Source of the DNA: Phycisphaeraceae bacterium D3-23
GTDB taxonomy: Bacteria > Planctomycetota > Phycisphaerae > Phycisphaerales > Phycisphaeraceae
NCBI GenBank assembly: GCA_039555135.1
Contig: CP114179.1
Coordinates: 3,348,001 to 3,412,000, forward strand
Direction: 5' to 3'
DNA: 64,000 nt
Both the position numbers and the translations under genes were made by a program. The notes beneath the pieces are model-generated. The model saw only the letters and a list, made by a program, of their open reading frames with translations. It did not search any database and was not told where the DNA came from. Shown piece by piece: positions 52,527 through 61,303 of the stretch (the first letter of the stretch is position 1; each line of letters opens with the position of its first letter).

Positions 52527-53210
52527 TTATGGACGGTGGGTGTTGTCGAGCCCTTCGGTGTCGTCGATGTCGTTGATTGCGCTGTCGATGGCGTCGCCTT
52601 CCACCGGAGCGCCGCCGGGTCGCGTGCCGGGCTGGACGGCGGGGTTGTTGGGCGTGTTGCCGGACGGGTTCCACGGCTGGGGCTGGCTGGGCTGCTGGTT
52701 CCAGTTTGGGTTGTTGGGCATGCTCTGGAACATTGAGACGGCGAAGACGATGTAGATCACGATGAGCACCATATAGACCAGCCCGAGCCCGAGCCCGATC
52801 CATCCGCAGATGCGGCCGGCGGTGGCCATGCCTCGGCCTTGGTTGCTGTACTGGCCGGAGTTCATCATGCTATCGGCGCGGGAGGCGAAGTAGACGGCGA
52901 GGATGCCGCAGACGACCGCGGGCAGCCCGTAGAACATGCACGAGACGATGGCGGCGATACCGAGGACGAGCGCGGCGACGGCGCTGCCGGGCGAGGCGTT
53001 TGGTGCGGTGGGCTTGAGGGATCGGTCCGTGGGTGTGCCGCAGCGGGGGCACTGCCCGCCGAGTGTGGCGTCGGTGAGCGTGTTGCCGCAGGTGATGCAG
53101 TAGAAGATCGGCGTCGTGCCGTAGGCGCCGGGCGGGAGCGGCGCGGCGGGCGGCAGAGGCAGCGGCGCCCGATTGGTCGGCGGCGGGGGCGTGAAGGGGT
53201 CTTGTTCCAT
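52527..53210 (-). CDS. Zinc-ribbon DUF4190-type membrane protein 4
   Basis: The ATG ending at 53210 (EQDPFTPPPPTNRAPLPL) gives 227 residues. A Pro-rich tail, a zinc ribbon YCITCGNTL / QCPRCGTPT, and three hydrophobic segments (VAALVLGIAAIVSCMFYGLP, VVCGILAVYFA, CGWIGLGLGLVYMVLIVIYI) are followed by a Gln/Asn/Pro-rich C-terminus (NPNWNQQPSQPQPWNPSGNT). Unlike its paralogues it has this extra tail. It lies next to the PLD-like gene. Confidence 0.8.
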   Translation of the reverse strand: MEQDPFTPPPPTNRAPLPLPPAAPLPPGAYGTTPIFYCITCGNTLTDATLGGQCPRCGTPTDRSLKPTAPNASPGSAVAALVLGIAAIVSCMFYGLPAVVCGILAVYFASRADSMMNSGQYSNQGRGMATAGRICGWIGLGLGLVYMVLIVIYIVFAVSMFQSMPNNPNWNQQPSQPQPWNPSGNTPNNPAVQPGTRPGGAPVEGDAIDSAINDIDDTEGLDNTHRP

Positions 53211-53239
53211 CCGGTGCTCCGTGTTGCGTGGCACGCAGT

Positions 53240-53941
53240 TTAGCCGAACGCGCGCCAGAGCCGCTCGAACTCGGCGGCGAAACGCTTGACGGTCTCTTCG
53301 TGCTGGAAGATCAGGATGTTTTCGTGGTTGTGGGTCGCGCCGCGGGTCCAGTTGTAGCTCCCGGTGATGAGCCGGGTGTCGTCGACGATGGCGAACTTGT
53401 GGTGCATGTGGTCGTTGTCGGGGTCGAAGCGCGTCGGGACGCGCTGCTTGACCATGCGGGCGATGTCGGAACCGGAGTCGAACTGCTTGTCGTTGTCGGT
53501 GATGATGCGGACGGCGACGCCGCGCTTGTGTGCGGCGATGATGTCGTCGGTGATGCGGTCGTCGGTGATGGTGAAGATGCACAGCTCGACCGAGTGTTCC
53601 GCCTCGCGCAGCTCGCGCTCGATGAGCTGGCGGATGTCCTGTCCCGGGGAGAAGGCGCAGACGGGCTCGCCGGTGCGGCCGCCGCGCTCGGCGGGCCGGG
53701 CGGTGTTGTCGACGAGCTTGTCGATACGCTGGAGCCACTTGAGCGTGTCGCGGGGGTTGTCGGCGATACGGGTGAAGGCCATGTCGTAGGCGCGGTTGCG
53801 CATAAACGCGAGGGCCTCTCGGTCGTCGCCGATCGCCTCGACGACCTGGCGCATGGCGGTCTGTTCGTCGCGGTCAAGCCGGCCGTCGAGGAGGGTGGCT
53901 TCGAGGATCGAGACGAGTTTATCTTGCTTGGCTTTTTTCAT
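53240..53941 (-). CDS. Phospholipase-D-like nuclease (single HKD)
   Basis: The 233-residue product has a short helical N-terminal part (residues 1-75, DGRLDRDEQTAMRQVVEAIG, TerB-like in pattern) and a PLD domain with one HKD motif HMHHKFAIVDDTRLITGSYN followed by WTRGATHNHENI. A single HKD means the active site forms by dimerisation, as in Nuc endonuclease and mitoPLD. It could act on nucleic acid or lipid. It lies 15 bases before the stop of the DUF389 gene on the same strand. Confidence 0.85.
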   Translation of the reverse strand: MKKAKQDKLVSILEATLLDGRLDRDEQTAMRQVVEAIGDDREALAFMRNRAYDMAFTRIADNPRDTLKWLQRIDKLVDNTARPAERGGRTGEPVCAFSPGQDIRQLIERELREAEHSVELCIFTITDDRITDDIIAAHKRGVAVRIITDNDKQFDSGSDIARMVKQRVPTRFDPDNDHMHHKFAIVDDTRLITGSYNWTRGATHNHENILIFQHEETVKRFAAEFERLWRAFG

Positions 53942-53956
53942 GGGGGTCTCGTGGCG

Positions 53957-54979
53957 TTACCAGCCGGTCTGGTCCAGCGGGTTGTTGGGTGAGGCGAAGA
54001 TGATGAGCAGTGCAAGCCCGATCAGCAAAACGCTCCAGACGATGAGCGCGTGGCGCACCGCGAGTTTTGCGCGGTCCTTCTCGGCCCAGCGGTTGGGGCG
54101 GATGCCCTGGGCAAGGAACATGCCCACGGCGGCGAGGTTGACGCAGACGACGTTCGTGGTGACGAGGATCAATGCCCCGTAGGCCGCGTCGTACTCGCCC
54201 GCGCCGATGAGAAGCCCGACGGCGACGAGCGGCGGAACCAGCGCGACCGCGACCATCACACCGATGAGTGAGGCCGAGACACCCGTCGTCACCGCGAGCG
54301 CCCCGGCCGTGCCCGCGGCGACGGCGATGAAGAGGTCCGACAGCCTGACCTCCGAGCGCACCGCGATCTCGTGGACGGTCGGGTCGAACGGTACGAGCAG
54401 CCCGATCAAAAGCGAGAGGCCGAGCCCGGAGGCCAGCCCGATCGCGGCGGTGCGCACGGAACGGAAGATCATCGGCAAATCGCCGACCGTCGTGCCCAGA
54501 CCGAGCGCCATGCAAGGCAACAACAGCGGAGCGATCACCATCGCGGCGATGACGAGCGCGACCGAGTTGCGCATCAGCCCGATCGCCGCGACCAGGCACG
54601 AGATCAACACCTGCGCGATGTAGACCCAGGACACGTGGCTGCCCGGCTCCAAGTCGTCGAGCAGCTCTTCGCGACTGATTCGGCCGCGCGCAATCTTCTT
54701 TTCGTTTTCGGTCTGGTCGTCTTCGCCCTCCTCCGGCCGTGGCAGCCGTGCGGCGATGTCGTAGATCAGGATCTGGAATCCGTCGCAGTCGCCGTAGCGG
54801 TCCTCGAGCTGGTCGATCGCGTGCTCGGTGAGTTTCTCGTCGAGGATCATGCTCGCGAGCATCAAGCCATCGTCGCGCTTTCGCAGGTAGAGGTCGTCAA
54901 ACTCCGCGTCGCCGAGCGTGCTGTTGATCTCGTCCTCGGTGAGGTCGTCGGCGAGCAGGTCCAGGCGGCGGAAGGGCAT
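53957..54979 (-). CDS. DUF389 (TIGR00341-like) membrane protein
   Basis: The 340-residue product has a soluble N-terminal part of about 120 residues, then about seven membrane helices with the DUF389 pattern: ALVIAAMVIAPLLLPCMALG, GLGTTVGD, TTGVSASLIGVMVAVALVPP. DUF389 proteins are uncharacterised membrane proteins. A perfect CTTAAG palindrome lies upstream. Co-transcription with the PLD-like gene is likely from the 15-base spacing. Confidence 0.85.
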   Translation of the reverse strand: MPFRRLDLLADDLTEDEINSTLGDAEFDDLYLRKRDDGLMLASMILDEKLTEHAIDQLEDRYGDCDGFQILIYDIAARLPRPEEGEDDQTENEKKIARGRISREELLDDLEPGSHVSWVYIAQVLISCLVAAIGLMRNSVALVIAAMVIAPLLLPCMALGLGTTVGDLPMIFRSVRTAAIGLASGLGLSLLIGLLVPFDPTVHEIAVRSEVRLSDLFIAVAAGTAGALAVTTGVSASLIGVMVAVALVPPLVAVGLLIGAGEYDAAYGALILVTTNVVCVNLAAVGMFLAQGIRPNRWAEKDRAKLAVRHALIVWSVLLIGLALLIIFASPNNPLDQTGW

Positions 54980-54995
54980 GGGGCTAAGGGTACCC

Positions 54996-55021
54996 GGCCC
55001 AGGGACTTAAGTCCCTGGGCC
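54996..55021. repeat. CTTAAG-core palindrome
   Basis: GGCCCAGGGACTTAAGTCCC then TGGGCC is a perfect 26-bp palindrome between two minus-strand genes. It shares the core design with 55947-55972. Confidence 0.65.
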
Positions 55022-55026
55022 CGGGG

Positions 55027-55914
55027 CTACTGCGTCTCGTCCTGGCGCCCCGCCTCGTCTTCCGCCAGCCGGCGGACATGCTCGGCGATCAGGGCGGGGT
55101 GGCTGAGGTGGAGGTTGTGGCCGACACGTTCGAGCGAGACGGTCTGCACCTCCGCCGCGTTGACGAGGCGCGATTGTAGATACGACACGGTCGAGTCGTG
55201 CGGGCACACGCCATCCCACGTGCCGTGGATGATGACGACGGGGCAGACGACCTGGCCTAGCATCGACTCCATCGCGCGGTTCTCATCCGTGAGCGCGAGC
55301 AGCTCGGCGTTGCTCACCTCCCAGGGCTCGGGCACGACCAGCGAGATGAAGTCCACCGATCGACGGAACCACTGCGCGTCTTGCATGTACGGGTCGCACG
55401 CCCCGGCGACGAGGACGATCCCGCCGACACGATCGGGGTAGTCGACCGCCGCGCGGAGGACGACCGGCCCACCGTATGAGTGTCCGACGAGGATCGGGCG
55501 CACGCCGTCGACCGATTCAAGAAACGGTTCGACCGCGCCGGCCTGCTCGGCGAGCGAGCCGTTCGTGCCCGGGGTCGAGTTGCCAAAGCCAAGCCGGTCG
55601 ATGACGACGACATGTGCAGGCAGGTCGTCGCGCGTCTGTGTGAGGAGTTTGTTCCACGACGATGCATCGGCGGGCGAGCCGTGGACGAGGACGGCCGCGC
55701 CCGGGACGCCGGTGTCTTTTTCGTCGGTGAGGTAGCCGACGCTGTCGCCGGTGGCGAGCGCGGCGGTCTGGTTGGTGGGTGAGCTGGCGCACGAGACGAG
55801 GAGGAAGACGCAGGCGTAGACGGCAACGATCAAGACGCCGCTGTAGCCGGCGGCCTTGCGTTTGTGGGACCACACCCAGCGCAAAGGGCGGGTGATTTGG
55901 GAGAGGATCTGCAT
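55027..55914 (-). CDS. Alpha/beta hydrolase, membrane-anchored
   Basis: The 295-residue product starts with a basic segment and a hydrophobic stretch (SGVLIVAVYACVFLLVSC) that ends in a lipobox-like LLVSCASS, so it is a lipoprotein or signal-anchored. The hydrolase fold is clear: oxyanion region VLVHGSPADASSW, nucleophile elbow PILVGHSYGGPVV, acid in VIIHGTWDGVCPHDS and His in ERVGHNLHLSHP. Substrate unknown. Flanked on both sides by the CTTAAG-family palindromes. Confidence 0.85.
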   Translation of the reverse strand: MQILSQITRPLRWVWSHKRKAAGYSGVLIVAVYACVFLLVSCASSPTNQTAALATGDSVGYLTDEKDTGVPGAAVLVHGSPADASSWNKLLTQTRDDLPAHVVVIDRLGFGNSTPGTNGSLAEQAGAVEPFLESVDGVRPILVGHSYGGPVVLRAAVDYPDRVGGIVLVAGACDPYMQDAQWFRRSVDFISLVVPEPWEVSNAELLALTDENRAMESMLGQVVCPVVIIHGTWDGVCPHDSTVSYLQSRLVNAAEVQTVSLERVGHNLHLSHPALIAEHVRRLAEDEAGRQDETQ

Positions 55915-55946
55915 CGCACGACTATACCAAGGGTGACCGAGGCGAT

Positions 55947-55972
55947 GGCCAAGGGACTTTAGTCCTTTGGCC
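55947..55972. repeat. CTTTAG-core palindrome
   Basis: GGCCAAGGGACTTTAGTCCT then TTGGCC, near-perfect, between the hydrolase and feoB genes. Related to 54996. Confidence 0.6.
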
Positions 55973-55984
55973 TGGGCACGTCGA

Positions 55985-58102
55985 TCAAGTCATCGCCGAC
56001 ACGACCTGATACGTCACAAACGCTGCGGCATACGCGAGTACCGTCATGTACCCGAACTGCAGGATTGCCCACTTCCAGCTCCCCGTCTCGCGTTTGGTGA
56101 CCGCCTGGGTCGGCAGGCACTGCATCGCGAGTACGAAGAACACGAGCAAGCTCAGCGCGGTCGCCATCGTGAACAGCGGCGAGCCGTCGGGGCGTTGCAT
56201 GCCGCGCATCATTTCGACGAGGGTGTCTTCATCCTCCGCGCCGTCCTCGCCGACACCGCCGACGATCGCGAGGGTGGACACGACGACCTCCCGCGCCGCG
56301 AAGGACGCGACGACGCCGATATCGATCCGCCAGTCAAAGCCCAGCGGCTCAAACACCGGCTCGATCAGCTTACCCGCCCGGCCCGCGACCGAGTACTCCG
56401 CGGCATACCTTGCGTGCAGGTTGTCTCGTTCGCTGACAGTTTCAGCCAAGTCTGCTTGATACAGTTCTGCTTCCTCGGTCATCCCCGATTCGGTGAGCTT
56501 GTCAGCAGTTAACGAGAGCATCGCAGCGCGCGTATCGAGTTCGGTGTACTTCACGACATCGTCGTCGCTGGCGATGCCAGGCAGCCGTCCCTCCGGCGCC
56601 TGCGGGAACGTCAGCAGCACCCACAAGATGATCGAGATCAGCAGGATCACCGTGCCCGCCTGTTTCAGGAACACGAGCGCCCGGTCCCACACCGTGAGCA
56701 GCGCGACGCGCAGCGACGGCCAGCGGTAGGGCGGCAGCTCGATCACGAGCTCCTGCGGCTTACCTTTGAGGATCGTTTTGCCGAAGACGAACGACGCGAA
56801 CATCGCCGCGACGATGCCCAGCGTGTACGCGCCGTAGAACACGACGCCGCCCATGACGGCGTTGTTCGCAAAGAGCAGCGCGATAATCATCGCGTAGACC
56901 GGCAGCCGGGCCGAGCACGTCATGAGCGGGAGGACGAGGATGGTGATGAGCCGGTCGCGCCGGGTCTCGATGGACTTGGTCGCCATGATCGCGGGGATCG
57001 CGCAGGCGTGGGCGGAGAGCATGGGGATAAAGGCCTTGCCGGGCAGCCCGACCTTGTGCATGATCCGGTCGGCGACGACGGCCGCGCGGGCGAGGTAGCC
57101 GGTATCTTCGAGCAGCGTAAGCACGAGGAATAGCAGGCAGATCTGCGGCAGGAAGATGACGACCCCGCCGACGCCGCCGATCAAACCGTCGACGATGAAG
57201 CTTGAAACGAGCCCCTCGGGCAGGACCGATTCCGCCCACCCGCCCAGCGCGCCAAAGCCCGCGTCGATCCAGTCCATCGGATACGCCGCGAGCTTGAAGA
57301 GCAGGATGAACAGCCCGGCCATGAGCAGCGAGAAGAAGCCTAGCCCAAGGAACGGATGGGTCAACGCGCGGTCGACGGTCTCGGTCTTGGGCCCAAGCTC
57401 GAGCCCCTGCTCCGCGCCGGGGGCCGCGGCTTCACCGACGCCGCAGGCCCAGGTGTGGCGGTTGGTGTGCGGGCAGGTGCTGCACGCCGTACACGCGATG
57501 CGGTCGGTCATCCCCGTCGCCTGCGCCGCCGCGAGCTCGGGGTCGTCCGACAGCCCGACGATCGCCTGCGAGAGCCCGGCCATGCCTTCGCCGGTGCGCC
57601 CACTGACCGGGACGATCACCGCGTCGAGTTCTTTGCCCAACGTTTCGAGGCAGATCGTGAGCCCCTGCTGCTTGGCCTGGTCCATCATCGTCAGCGCGAC
57701 GACGAGCGGGATGCCCATCTCACGGACTTCGCTGGCAAGGTAGAGGTGGCGCGCCAGGCAGGTCGCGTCGATGACGACGACGACCGCGTCGGGCCGCTCG
57801 ACGCCGGGCAGCCCGCTATGCAGGACCTGCGCGGCGAGGAGTTCTTCGCTCTGCGCATGGACAGTGCTGTAGAGCCCGGGCAGGTCGAGGATGTCGATCG
57901 TCTTGCCTTCGACGACGAGCTTGCCGGTCCGGCACTCGAGGGTGGTGCCCGGGAAGTTGCTGGTCTTGGCGCGCAGCCCGGTGAGGCGGTTGAAGAGGGT
58001 GGTCTTGCCGCAGTTGGGGTTGCCGACCAGCGCGACGCGCAGCGGGCGGTTGCCCGGCGGGGTGCGTTTGGGCTGCTGGACCTTGAGGGAGATCGTGCTC
58101 AT
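55985..58102 (-). CDS. feoB: FeoB ferrous iron transporter
   Basis: FeoB carries Fe2+ across the inner membrane, tied to its G domain. The 705-residue product has a G domain with G1 VALVGNPNCGKTTLFNRL, G3 DLPGLYS and TMMDQAKQQG in the G4 area. About ten membrane helices follow, including FIPMLSAHACAIPAIMATKS. Between G domain and membrane part is a Cys/His-rich segment IACTACSTCPHTNRHTWACG (CxxCxxC then Cys), not a standard FeoB feature. feoA lies seven bases upstream. A Fur-type box was sought before feoA without a convincing hit. Confidence 0.95.
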   Translation of the reverse strand: MSTISLKVQQPKRTPPGNRPLRVALVGNPNCGKTTLFNRLTGLRAKTSNFPGTTLECRTGKLVVEGKTIDILDLPGLYSTVHAQSEELLAAQVLHSGLPGVERPDAVVVVIDATCLARHLYLASEVREMGIPLVVALTMMDQAKQQGLTICLETLGKELDAVIVPVSGRTGEGMAGLSQAIVGLSDDPELAAAQATGMTDRIACTACSTCPHTNRHTWACGVGEAAAPGAEQGLELGPKTETVDRALTHPFLGLGFFSLLMAGLFILLFKLAAYPMDWIDAGFGALGGWAESVLPEGLVSSFIVDGLIGGVGGVVIFLPQICLLFLVLTLLEDTGYLARAAVVADRIMHKVGLPGKAFIPMLSAHACAIPAIMATKSIETRRDRLITILVLPLMTCSARLPVYAMIIALLFANNAVMGGVVFYGAYTLGIVAAMFASFVFGKTILKGKPQELVIELPPYRWPSLRVALLTVWDRALVFLKQAGTVILLISIILWVLLTFPQAPEGRLPGIASDDDVVKYTELDTRAAMLSLTADKLTESGMTEEAELYQADLAETVSERDNLHARYAAEYSVAGRAGKLIEPVFEPLGFDWRIDIGVVASFAAREVVVSTLAIVGGVGEDGAEDEDTLVEMMRGMQRPDGSPLFTMATALSLLVFFVLAMQCLPTQAVTKRETGSWKWAILQFGYMTVLAYAAAFVTYQVVSAMT

Positions 58103-58109
58103 GGCTAAC

Positions 58110-58376
58110 TCAGGAAGCGGTCGGGGTCACCCGGATGTGCTTGGCGACGGTCGCGGACAGCCCGATGCGGGTCCCGCCGCACGTCACGACCAGCCGGCTG
58201 CCTTGGCGCAGGACGCGGACGGCCCGGCCCGGGTGCATGCCCATCGTCTTGAGACGGATCAGCATCGCGTGGTCCGCTTCATCCATCTGCAGGATCACGG
58301 CGGTCTGCCCGGCCTTGAGCTCATCGAGCCCGGCGGCGGCGGGGGGGGCGTCTTGGGGGGGTGTCACATCGGGCAT
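58110..58376 (-). CDS. feoA: FeoA, ferrous iron transport regulator
   Basis: The ATG ending at 58376 (PDVTPPQDAPPAAA) gives 88 residues; the longer frame to 58436 has weak support. The SH3-like FeoA fold is visible: LKAGQTAVILQMDEADHAML, RLKTMGMHPGRAVRVLRQG and GLSATVAKHIRV. FeoA assists FeoB, whose gene follows after seven bases. Confidence 0.9.
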   Translation of the reverse strand: MPDVTPPQDAPPAAAGLDELKAGQTAVILQMDEADHAMLIRLKTMGMHPGRAVRVLRQGSRLVVTCGGTRIGLSATVAKHIRVTPTAS

Positions 58377-58576
58377 TGGGGGATTGTATCGGTTTTGAGA
58401 TTCAGTTGCAGTTCGTGCAGCCGCGAATCTGGCCAAAATCTAGCCTGGCGGATATTTCTGGGTCCGCTTGGCGTATCCCGGACGACGCCCGTGCTTCGAC
58501 GGGCGGGCTCACCCCTACCCAGGCCCGCGTGGCCGACCATGAAGCCCTGAAATGAGGCATGTCGCAAAACAAAACA

Positions 58577-58600
58577 GCCCGGCGCGAAAGAGCACCGGGC
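58577..58600 (-). terminator. Hairpin terminator of the lipoprotein gene
   Basis: GCCCGGCGC / GCACCGGGC, nine pairs with one wobble on the minus strand. The minus strand then continues TGTTTTGTTTTG. It lies about 90 bases past the stop. Confidence 0.7.
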
Positions 58601-58689
58601 CGTATGTTTTTAGGGGCCGTATTTTTTAGAGGCAACCACGTGTGTCTGCCACACACGCCGAGCCCTGAGCCCGCGAAGGGCCGGATCGA

Positions 58690-59442
58690 TTACCCCCCGA
58701 TGTACCAGTTGCCGTCGATGCGGACGAAGTTCGCCTGGCCGTCGCCGCTATCCTGCCCGCCGCCGGTGACGGTCCCGGTCGCGGTGTCGCCGGTAATCTC
58801 GACATCGGTGAGCGCGACCTGGCCGCTGTACGCCGCGGCGCCGGTGTACTCGTCAGGAAGGACGCCCATGATGTCGCCCGCGAAGTCGGCCGGGTCGTCC
58901 AAGCCGTCGGCCAAGGCCTGGAGCTGGTCCTGCATCTGCGGTGTCATGCCGGGCAGGTCGCCCTCGCTGATGCCGTAGTTTTCGAGGATCGGCATCAGGT
59001 CTGCCTTTTCGACGCCCGGCGTCATGTCCGCCATCGCGGCCATGCCGATCATGCCCATCGCCATCTGGTTCTGCATGTCGGGGGCAAACGCGTGGCACAT
59101 CGTCTTGAAGTCCTGGCGCTTGGCGGCCGCGACCATCGAGTCGAAGAGCGCCTGGGGCGAACTGTGGTTGAGTGCGCCGGACGCGCCGCCGTTGCCGCCG
59201 CCGGCTGCGTCTTCGTCATCGCCATCATCACCGTCGCCTGCATCGCCTCCGCCGTCGTCGCCGTCGTCGCCGTCGTCATTCCCAGCGTCGCCATCGCCAC
59301 CATCGCCATCGCCACCGGAGTTGTCGGTGTCGCCGCCGGTGTCACCGCCGTCGCCTCCGCCGCAACCGACAAACATCGCGACACCGAGCACGAGCCCGGC
59401 GGTAAGCATCAGATGCATGAGTCGTTTAGAAAAGTCCTTCAT
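58690..59442 (-). CDS. Lipoprotein with acidic Gly/Asp linker
   Basis: The 250-residue product has a lipoprotein signal (LTAGLVLGVAMFVGCGGGDG, lipobox MFVGC) and about 60 residues of Gly/Asp/Asn repeats (DDGDDGGGDAGDGDDGDDED). A helical domain follows (PQALFDSMVAAAKRQDFKTM), and a C-terminal beta segment (GTVTGGGQDSGDGQANFVRI, NWYIGG) resembles DUF4878/SnoaL-like folds in exported proteins. AAGGAG lies before the ATG. The acidic linker could bind Ca2+ but is more likely a spacer. Function unknown. Confidence 0.75.
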   Translation of the reverse strand: MKDFSKRLMHLMLTAGLVLGVAMFVGCGGGDGGDTGGDTDNSGGDGDGGDGDAGNDDGDDGDDGGGDAGDGDDGDDEDAAGGGNGGASGALNHSSPQALFDSMVAAAKRQDFKTMCHAFAPDMQNQMAMGMIGMAAMADMTPGVEKADLMPILENYGISEGDLPGMTPQMQDQLQALADGLDDPADFAGDIMGVLPDEYTGAAAYSGQVALTDVEITGDTATGTVTGGGQDSGDGQANFVRIDGNWYIGG

Positions 59443-59835
59443 CGTGAAACTCCTTCAGAAAGGGTGATCGAATCCCAACGGCGCGAGCACGCCGTCCATG
59501 ACAACAGCATACCGGCACGGCGCAGATAGGCCTAGCGTGGGCTGTGGAGAAGGGAGACGAGACGTTGTTCAGCCCCCGCCCAACTGGCGGGGATGGAACG
59601 CTTGCTTTGTTTAGATTTCGAAAGGCGACTTAGCTACCGCGTCACAGTGCACAATGATGATTGAGGCAAGACGATGACGAGGTCTCTCATTCAGTAGCCA
59701 GGACGTGCGGATGCCGTGACACGGCTTCTACCCACCCGCTCGGCAGTAAGAACCACCCACCCCAGTCGTCTTGGATACAATAGGCCGGCCTATCGTCAAT
59801 CGGCCTCCCCGAGCCGCCTTTCCAGGAGAAAAACG
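59443..59835. other. Gene-free divergent spacer
   Basis: 393 bases between divergent genes. It holds a worn GTTTAGCCG-like hairpin at 59567-59592 (GTTCAGCCCCCGCCCAACTG, then GCGGGG). AGGAG at 59823 is the ribosome-binding site of the next gene. No gene seen. Confidence 0.4.
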
Positions 59836-61175
59836 ATGCGTCTATACCCCCATGCCCTCATGGTCGCTGCGGTACTCGCCGCCGGCGTCGCCCCCCTCGC
59901 CATCGCGCCCCCGGCCTACGCCCAGGAAACCCAGCTCACCGGCCAACAACGCGCCGACCTCCGCCGACTCCGCAACGTCGTCATCGAAGTCGAAAACCGC
60001 GCCGGCCGGCTACAGGCCCACATCGCCGAGTGGCGCGGCCTGGGCACGCAGGTCGGCGACAACCGCGTCAACAACTTCAACGCCGACGCCCAAGCCCTCG
60101 CCGACGCCTTCACGCTCGGCAGCGAGATCGCCCCCAACCTGCCCGGCGACCACGAGGAAGTCGCCGACCTCGTCGACCGCCTCAACGCCGGCGCGGTCGT
60201 CTATCAAGAGTCCATCGCCACCGCCACCGCCCTGCTTAGCGGCGCGAACGAAGCCATGGAAGCCGCCGGCGGCCGCGAAGCCATCACCGCCGACGTCCAA
60301 CGCGTCGACGACATCTCCGCCGAGTACACGAACTTCGGCGGCATCATGCAAGGTAGCCCCGAGCGCGCTTACGAACTCATCCAGCAGTTCCCACCCATCG
60401 TCGAAGAGATCCAGCGGATCGAAGCCCAGTACGCCGACTTCCTCGCACAGGACAACGCCGACACCGCACCACTCCGCAACCAGATCGCCCAGGCGCGTAA
60501 CCGCCTCCGCCGCGCACAGCAAGACGCTCACGAAGCCGTCGCCGGCGCACGCAACACCGCCGGGTCCCACCTCGACAACGCCCGCGACGCCCTCGCCCTC
60601 GCCATCGAAAACCGTGACCCCGCGCCCTTCAACACCAACGGCTCGATCACCTACGACCTAGATACCGCCAAACACTACCTCCAACTCGCCCGCGCGATCC
60701 ACGCCGCCGACGCCCAGCCCCTCGTCGACCGCTACCTCGCGCGCTCGACGCCCAAGCGAAAGAAGCCGGCCAATCCCTCGAAGCCGAGATCCTCGCCGCC
60801 AACCGCCCCCCCGCCGACGCCTACGCCGGCAACGACGCCGACGCACTCAAGACCGCCGCCCAGGCCGCCTGGCTCGAAGAACACCCCGACGACACCATCG
60901 TCGGCGTCGTTATCCCCACCGCCGACTGGTCCCGCGAAGCCAAGTGGACCTGGTGGCGCGACGACTGGTACTTCACCGACACCAGCTCCCTCCAGGCCGG
61001 CGTCCTCATCCAAGCCCAAAGCCCCGCCGGCACCCCCGAGGTCCACTACTACCCCGTCAACATCACCCAAGACCACGAAAACGAAAACGCCTTGTCCTAC
61101 AGTCCCTGGACAAAACAAGCCCCCGAAGATTTATACATTTACCACCGACTCCTCCCCGAAAACATCGGCGAGTAA
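59836..61175 (+). CDS. Secreted helical protein with apparent frameshift
   Basis: The ATG follows AGGAG and starts a signal peptide (LYPHALMVAAVLAAGVAPLA, ending AQE). Residues to about 300 are helical (QTQL-like start ETQLTGQQRADLRRLRNVVI). Near 60739 the frame changes: the initial frame continues as Pro/Ser/Thr-rich nonsense to 61221. The -1 frame reads ALDAQAKEAGQSLEAEILAA, then TIVGVVIPTADWSREAKWTW and ends PENIGE at 61175. Removing one GC from the GCGCGC run at 60739-60744 would restore a single frame. It may be a real frameshift mutation, programmed shift or sequencing error. No family recognised. Confidence 0.65.
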
Positions 61176-61265
61176 ACTGCGTTTACGAGCCGCGACCGAC
61201 AGCGGGCGGGGCGGACGCTGAGCAAGTGGGACGCGACGGATTGAGATCGTGACGGATTGAAACAG

Positions 61266-61302
61266 CGACGCGCCGGCGCAACACCGGCGCATTGTCGCGT
61301 CG
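61266..61302. terminator. Hairpin between convergent genes
   Basis: CGACGCG / CGCGTCG outer and GCGCCGG / CCGGCGC inner (61270-61290) stems. Probably serves the gene at 59836 and, on the other strand, the gene at 61304. No long T run on either side. Confidence 0.45.
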
Positions 61303-61303
61303 G

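Noticed and set aside
58377-58440. Fur box before feoA
   Set aside because: No A/T-rich inverted repeat comparable to the one at 1680 was found.
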